This document shows positions 58,193 through 64,000 of a stretch of 64,000 nucleotides of DNA, one piece after another. The translations under genes and the position numbers were made by a program. Every line of letters begins with the position of its first letter. Position 1 is the first letter of the stretch. The stretch is from NCBI GenBank assembly GCA_021234155.1, contig JAJEKV010000107.1:60001-124000 (forward strand). The letters are read 5' to 3'. This DNA comes from Isoetes taiwanensis. Its lineage: Eukaryota > Streptophyta > Lycopodiopsida > Isoetales > Isoetaceae. Under the pieces are notes generated by a model, which was given only the letters and a program-made list of their open reading frames with translations, was not told the origin of the DNA and searched no databases.

Positions 58193-60349
58193 GTGCATTT
58201 CGACGGTAGAAAAGATCGCGATGGCGATCATCACAACCTATCAATGTGTGCTCTGAGCTACAACAAATACTTCAGCAGAAACCAAATCGGTCGTAGAGTA
58301 GGGATGACAACATTGACCGCAAGCTCAGCTTATAATTTTGTTAAAAATGAGCACCTATTGGGCATTATTGCTTCAGAGGAAGGCCGCCTATTTAAAAATT
58401 GGTCTTCAAAAAGCAGCCTGCAAGCTATCTTGGGCAAAATGAGAATGTATTTTTTCTCAAATTAATGAATTGGTGCTTAAGTACAAGAAGGGTGCAAAGT
58501 GGGAATGGAAGGGACATTGGAGCCACTATAGAGGATGACTGTATTGATGATCTAACGACATCTCCAGTAATTTTATCTAAGAATGGGCTCGTTGCAATTG
58601 GATTAGGTACTTGGGCAATAACGGATGACTGAAACCGTGGAGTTAACTTCTAGTTGGAGCAAATAAAGGCAAGTTGACTAATATCTCGCTATAAGCAGAT
58701 TCATCAAGCTAAAAAAAAAGCTGTTGAAGGTTTTTTGTATGCTGGAATGTTTCCACATCTAGTAGAACATTAAGTAACAACTTTGAAGAGGTTGGCAGGG
58801 TGGAATATTCATTTAGGTTACCTTCTTATAAGCATACAAATAATAAAATGGCCGATGACATATTCAAAAAGATGGCTGAAAAGATGAGGATCAAGCTTGC
58901 TCATGAGACCAAAGCACGATTTGCAGCATTGATGACTAACAAACGGAGCAATATAAACAAAGATGCTGAAGATCAAGCTTGCTCGTGAGACCGAAGCACG
59001 ATTTGCAGCATTGATGATTGGCAAACGGAGCAATATAAACAAAGATCATCTTATTAACTACATGATTGTCTGTCCCTGAGGGGTGGCATTTTTTAAGTCG
59101 ATAGAGACAGAAAATGAATTTGTGTTCACGACTCGGATTTATGAAAAAACGAAAATGGTCATTGAAAGCTTTGGGTCGAAAAGAATATTTCAGGTTGTTA
59201 TGGACAATGCATCAAACTGCAAGCTAACAGGAGAGATGTTGGAGACAAAATTCCCAAGATTACACAATGTAGGGTATCAATACCACTACTTGAATTTATT
59301 GTTGAAGGACTGGTATTGTAATCTACATGGTTGAAAGACCCAAGTTTCAAACATTACCGAATTGTAAAGTTACTTACAAAGAAGACTAGAGTGTATGCCA
59401 TATATAAGTCCTTGAGGGTCAAGGCAGTAGCAATCATAAATCCTGGGCCAACACATTTTATAATAAAGTACACTTGTTTAGTGAGGTTGATAAAATATCG
59501 TGATTGGGTCATTAGCATCCTCAAATGCATTTTAGAAAGGAGTGAAAAATGTTGTGAAATGTATGAGACCCATTTATTATGCCCTGAAGGGACTCGATTC
59601 TAGTACTTCGAGCGCTGGCAAGGTATGGAGATGTTGGCATTTCATGCAAATATCTTTACAGCACCACGGGCGTGAACAACCATAGGAGTTGTTGGCTAAT
59701 GTTCGAATTTGTTGGTCCAAATTCTACTCAGACATACATGGCCCCATCTAACCATGACATGGATTAGGACATGGATCAGCATGCAGACAAGGAGGCCATG
59801 GGATCATTAAAGATGGTTTCCAAGGGATATTATCCTAATATAGCCAATTATAAGGCTTTTTTGATGGAGCTAACAGAATATCAGAATCTAATTGGTCGTT
59901 GGAAAGATAAGGAGCTGGGTGAAGCAATACAAAGCCATAAGAAAAAACCTGAAGTAGAGATATATGCATGGTGGCAGGTGCATGATGAAGTCATCGTGAT
60001 ATTACAAACACTCACAATGACAATCTTATCATTAGTTTCGTCGAACAGTACAAGTGGGAGGAACTGGAGCATCTACAAATACATTCACTTGGTGTCACGT
60101 AATCGGTTGCTTAACAAGAAAGCTGACTAGTTGGTATTCAATTTCTTGAACTTGCAACCCTTATGTCGCAACAAAAATAAGTGCGCGAAAAAAAAGAGTT
60201 CTCTGGCCTTTGAAATCGATGAAGATATTGAAGAGGATGATTTTGAGGATACGAAAAATGAGCGAGTGGCAATGATAACAGATCATCATTGTGACCCAGA
60301 GGATGATGACGAATGGACTCATAACTTGTCAATAAGAGTCGGATGGTAG
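58193..60349 (+). pseudogene. decayed hAT-family transposase (DUF659 type)
   Basis: Broken plus-strand frames match plant hAT transposases of the DUF659 type. Visible: SFRLPSYKHTNNKMADDI at about 58806; then HLINYMIVCP-stop-GVAFFKSIETENEF; FQVVMDNASNCKLTGEML, the hallmark DNASNC motif, at about 59200; YLNLLLKDW; and the C-terminal dimerisation region AWWQVHDEVIVILQTL...RNWSIYKYIHLVSRNRLLNKKAD at about 59960-60127, followed after a stop by an acidic tail (60131-60345). At least five stops and several frame changes are present, so it is dead. A 92-bp tandem duplication lies in it (58879-59048). No BED zinc finger, TIRs or 8-bp target duplication were found. Confidence 0.85.
58879..59048 (+). 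repeat. tandem duplication inside the hAT remains
   Basis: GAGACC(A/G)AAGCACGATTTGCAGC...CGGAGCAATATAAAC occurs twice in direct succession with a period of about 92 bp. The second copy restores the link to HLINYMIVCP, so one of the two is an insertion relative to the ancestral coding frame. Confidence 0.85.
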
Positions 60350-60589
60350 CAGCACAGACGATCTAGATGAGGATGAGACAGAAAGAGAAGTTGATATACC
60401 TCTTGACATTGATATGGAAATCACGACCACAATTGTAGGGTTATGGATACATGGGATCGGGAACGAAGGAGAAGGTTTGGAAATCTCAACCTTATGCAAA
60501 AATTCGAAAAATTGGCCTGCATGTTGTGATGACTTAGAACGCCAACTGACAAAAAACTAGAATTTAATTGCCTAGTATACATTAACTAC

Positions 60590-60760
60590 GAATTTATGAA
60601 TGTCTTGCTACTGCAAAAACGGTCCTTGATTTCTAATTGCCACAGCGGGAGGAGGACAGATCCAAACTCCATTCTGTCAGTTGCCTTTGCTTCATGTTCA
60701 CAACTGTAGCTTTCGGACCAAAACTTGGCACCCAAAATGCAAACCCTTCAAGAACCTGTT
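60590..60760 (-). repeat. dispersed copy of part of the 38-40 kb palindrome
   Basis: TTGCTACTGCAAAA, CTAATTGCCACA, GGGAGGAGGA, ACTCCATTC(T)GTCAGTT and TTGCTTCAT follow in the same order and spacing as 39436-39535 in the palindrome's right arm, with point differences throughout. This shows that the palindrome sequence belongs to a dispersed repeat family. Confidence 0.75.
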
Positions 60761-61127
60761 TTTAGCACCAAAGGGGCCAAATTTTTTGTCATATAACACA
60801 AACCATTTAAATCCCCATACCCTTGATGCATATTCCCCTCGCACGAGGGGCAACTTCAGTCATCGAGAGTTATTAGATATGCATATTCACAAGTTATGCC
60901 TATGTAGATAGTGACAGTCGCTTGTGGAGTATGCTCCCACAAGTTGGAGTATATAGTATAGAGAAATGTTGCGAGATACTATATGGTTTGAAATAAATTA
61001 CTCAATGGTTTGGTTTTATACGTGTATTATATAGTTGTGTGGTGGAGTGAGGTAAGTGTATTAAAATATATTTTACATAATTTAAAATTTTGGCTTTTCC
61101 ACTTAGGAAAATAGCCAAGCAAAAGTT

Positions 61128-61190
61128 TAGAATAGAATAGAATAGAATTTTTAACGTCCATGGAGACCAATAGGTCATGGGACCCATACA
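61128..61190 (-). repeat. inverted remnant of Helitron unit C 3' region
   Basis: GAATA microsatellite units followed by TTAACGTCCATGGAGACC and AT(A)GGTCATGGGACCC are the reverse complement of the GGGTCCCAT...TTGGTCTCC...GGACG...ATTCT block at about 16660-16727. No terminal hairpin or CTAG end was found beside it. Confidence 0.65.
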
Positions 61191-61199
61191 ATACCAAAT

Positions 61200-61720
61200 A
61201 CATCTATTTTAAAGTTTCGTCAATATCAAATACATATAAATTTAATGATAATAATAACTTTATCCAAACATATATCATAAAATACTTTAATATTTTCAGA
61301 AATATCCAAACTATATTTTACTATAAAATATGTAATATACTTAAATTTTTTCTTGTTTTAGACAATACGAGATTATGGAAAATAACCCTCTCGGCCTTTT
61401 GACTTCAAGGGTTATTTGCTATAATCCCCTCGAGGGGAGGGTTAATCTCTTCTTCACATGGTGATTAATTCGACTAGACAAAATTGTATATATCTGAAAT
61501 TAAGTTTAGAGGGCCATTTGAACATTGAAAACTACAAGCTACATAGGATCTCACACGTATAAAATGGCTAGATATAATTTCATATACACGAACTTAAGTT
61601 ATAGAGCACCATTTGAGCACTAAAAAATTCTCCAGATATAGTTTTATTATGTATATAAAGATACTGAAGCTGAGATTAAAAATTTACACTCAAATATATG
61701 TAGGAGATATTAGATTATGC
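61200..61720. other. AT-rich spacer downstream of the ASR gene
   Basis: The DNA is very AT-rich. It contains a hairpin-prone block at 61385-61446 (ATAACCCTC...AGGGTTAT and the palindrome CCCCTCGAGGGG). It probably includes the ASR 3' UTR next to 61728. No gene was seen. Confidence 0.5.
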
Positions 61721-61727
61721 ACACTCT

Positions 61728-62399
61728 TTAACTGAACCAACCATGCTTCTTTTCTCCAGTACCTTCACTATTTTCCTCAATTTTTTCATATTCATCCTTT
61801 GCATCTTCTTTGTCCCCATGTTCATGGATTGCATAGCCAGCAGAGCCAGCGGCTAAAGCAGCACCTACACCAGCTTCAATATTGTGTCGAACAGCATTCT
61901 CAGGATCTTCACTGGCTTCATGCGCCTCATACTAGATAAAATGAATGAACATAAGAAAGATAGAAGGAAAAGGAAACATAGAACATGTGTGACAAGTCAA
62001 GGAACTTACTGCGGCATAGGCACCTGCACCTATAGCCCCCACTATTCCCAAGCGCTGATGCCTTTTGTTCTCATCTATGTCGTCTTGAACATCTTCTAGA
62101 TTTTCTTGAGTGTCCTCTTTGTTGTAGCCACTACCATAGGAGTCGTCATTAGACTTTTTATATCCCTCCTCATATTCACTTTTGATGTTTGTTTCTCCTC
62201 CATATTCAGTAGTTTTTGTTTCCCCATAACTTTCCTCATTTGACTTCCCATAACCCTCTCCATAGCTTTCTTCATTGGACTTCCCATAACCCTCGCCATA
62301 TTCACTTTCTCCATATGTGCTTTGCTTAGTACATTGTGTGTCATCATTATATGCCTCATTATAGTCTCCTGCACCATCATCATTTCCACGACGAGACAT
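61728..62399 (-). CDS. ASR (ABA/WDS-domain) protein, two exons
   Basis: Exon 1 (62399-62010, 130 codons, ATG start MSRRGNDDGAGDY), an intron (62009-61932, GTAAGT...CTAG) and exon 2 (61931-61728, 67 codons plus TAA) give a 197-residue protein without disruption. Residues about 113-190 form the ABA/WDS domain of abscisic-acid-, stress- and ripening-induced proteins: HQRLGIVGAIGAGAYA, YEAHEASEDPENAVRH, ALAAGSAGYAIHEHGDK, EDAKDEYEK, ending in GEKKHGWFS. ASR proteins act as stress chaperones and transcription factors in cytosol and nucleus. The one-intron layout inside the domain is typical. The N-terminus is not: the usual His-rich Zn-binding start is replaced by repeats around SNEESYGEGYGK (residues about 29-95), likely disordered. 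ASR genes are usually drought-, salt- or ABA-responsive; I cannot confirm promoter elements here. The only TATA-like site noticed is at about 62914-62921 (minus). Confidence 0.92.
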
Positions 62400-63190
62400 T
62401 CTACAATAGAGAGATTATATTAACAATCAAATTAAGGCCCTCAAAGGACCTAGTAATAACTTTAATCGAACCTAAGAACCTATTGGTAACTATGAAGTTT
62501 TAAGACTAGAAAAAATGGAGACACTTAACAAAAGCTAAGCTAAGCAAAATAAAGATGGGCCAATTGGCAAAAGAAACGTCAACAAGTGGCAACAACTAAT
62601 AAAGTAGCCCAAAAATTGAAAGTTAGGAACTATATAAAGAGATTGAGATATATGGAGTCTGAATGAATCATGGAGAAGAAACTGCAATATATATCAGAAA
62701 CCCCTTATAGCTTGCCCTGAGAAACGACACTAATAATTTGAATAATTAAGCTCTTATTTGATACGAATTTCTACCTAATGTATGCGAGCTTTGCTGCAAA
62801 AAAAAGGGGGATGCATATAATTTTGAACCACACCTGGCCACAAAGATATACAAAAAAATGTCTGCAAAAGCAATAGAGCGAATGCCGATGTAAGGCTGCC
62901 TTCTTCAGAATACATTTATATTGTATTTCTCCACCCTATCTATATTGAATTCACATTTGGAGTCCGCCTATTACAACGACGGAGATTATTTGATTGACCC
63001 CATCTGACCGCACATCCTATCAATGGTGCACAAGTTGTGTCGGTGTAGATAGTTCTTGTTTTAGTCCAATTTACAATAAATGTTATTTTTTGCTTTTTCA
63101 TGAATGTCACCTTGCTTTCGCATTGCCGACGTGTTAGAATATCTTGGATTATTATGTGATTTTTCTATCTACACAAGCGCTTTCTTAGTT
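62400..63190. other. upstream region of the ASR gene
   Basis: Non-coding DNA 5' of the minus-strand ASR gene, presumably including its promoter and 5' UTR. It is AT-rich with no repeats or other gene seen. Confidence 0.5.
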
Positions 63191-63192
63191 GG

Positions 63193-63961
63193 GCCATTGT
63201 GAAGGTATATCTATGCTTGTAGTTGGCACTAACATGTCCCACACCAATAATAAGACAGGGATGTCTACGTTGTCGCCGCGTACATGTCCCTATATATCCC
63301 TCGAATCTCTAAAATGTACTCCTAGCATATGAGATCTCAAATGAAGATATTGCTTTGAATAACCAACTCGAAACCTTCACTTCAAAAGTAGAAACTACGG
63401 GGTGCTATTTTCAGACAACGTTGACAAAACTTGCGTTGTATAAAAATATTTACTAACATCATAAACAAATTTGTTTTTAAAGGATAATGTGAATACCCAC
63501 TTCTTATGGCCATATCTTTGCATTTGGATTCCTACCCTTCAAGGGGTACTATATCATCAGAAAAAGTAAATTTTGATATCTTTTAAAATATTCTTGGAAC
63601 ATTTGAATATCTTATGGTTGTGATGATGTAGGTTGGAGTTTTCCATCAAGATTCTTAAGTGCAACTTCAAATCAAAGTAAGATTTTATTTTTCTATATCC
63701 AGATGGATATGAGCCATTAATATTTCTCCAACAATCTGGACCATAGATCTACTCCAAATTTTGAAGGCTTGGTCTGTGATATTAGACGAGCTATATCCAT
63801 TCGGGGACCATTAGGAAGGTATATCTAGGCTTGTAGTTGGCCTTAACATGTCCCACACCACTAAGTAGAAAGGGATGTATATGCTTTCGTCGTGTATAGG
63901 TCCTTGTATATCCATCGAATCTCTAAAGTGTATTCCTAGCATATGACATCTCAAAAGATCA
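63193..63961. repeat. 610-bp direct duplication, second copy cut by the window end
   Basis: 63193-63350 and 63803-63961 are diverged direct copies: GAAGGTATATCTA, CTTGTAGTTGGC, AACATGTCCCACACCA, AGGGATGT, ATCGAATCTCTAAA and CCTAGCATATGA follow in the same order. The spacing implies a repeat unit of about 610 bp or two insertions of one repeat. No coding potential was seen. Confidence 0.8.
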
Positions 63962-64000
63962 TGATGTCATACTAGAACATCTATGAAGGTTTCATTCACA

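Overview
The window looks like nuclear DNA of a land plant with a large, repeat-rich genome. It has spliced genes with GT-AG introns, plant-type protein families (ASR/ABA-WDS, chloroplast SRP54, ATG6/Beclin, GID9/MAEA, RPA12) and plant-type transposons (Helitron, hAT, pogo-like, Mutator-like). Low coding density and many decayed gene pieces fit a fern, gymnosperm or other large-genome plant, but the sequence alone does not fix the lineage. I see no bacterial operons, CRISPR arrays, rRNA or tRNA genes. Nearly all short open frames are chance ORFs.

Layout. 1-7.7 kb is mostly intergenic; it holds a decayed, intron-retaining GID9/MAEA gene (minus, 3.6-4.1 kb) and short duplications. 7.7-21.9 kb is a head-to-tail run of Helitron-like units: three end-to-end elements (7762-11852, 11853-16929, 16930-21855) preceded by the 3' end of a fourth. 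21.9-28.4 kb holds a long-TIR MITE, a three-exon chloroplast SRP54 fragment and a (CA)n(GA)n microsatellite. 28.4-32.6 kb is a broken pogo/Tigger-like transposase (minus) with an unexplained 1.5 kb interruption. 34.4-35.1 kb is a decayed RNA polymerase I RPA12 gene (plus). 37.1-41.3 kb is a 1.1 kb array of a 19-bp satellite joined to a 2.4 kb palindrome. 42.3-44.5 kb is a clean two-exon zinc-knuckle-like gene (plus). 44.9-47.5 kb is a strongly pyrimidine-rich stretch starting with T33. 50.85-53.22 kb holds three exons of ATG6 (minus); a 1.3 kb Mutator-like foldback element with a 9-bp target duplication sits exactly at one of its splice donors. 55.9-58.0 kb is a decayed coding region with a possible DNA-methyltransferase motif, followed by a decayed hAT transposase (58.2-60.35 kb). 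61.7-62.4 kb is an intact-looking two-exon ASR gene (minus) with an unusual Tyr/Gly/Ser/Glu-rich N-terminus. 63.2-64 kb is a direct duplication.

Only the ASR gene and the zinc-knuckle-like gene look complete. ATG6 is well preserved where visible, but its N-terminal zinc exon and C-terminal domain were not found. GID9, cpSRP54 and RPA12 are partial or decayed and all keep intron positions, so they arose by DNA-level duplication, capture or in-place decay and not by retroposition. There is no evidence that these genes act together; the region is best read as transposon-shaped chromatin with a few host genes.
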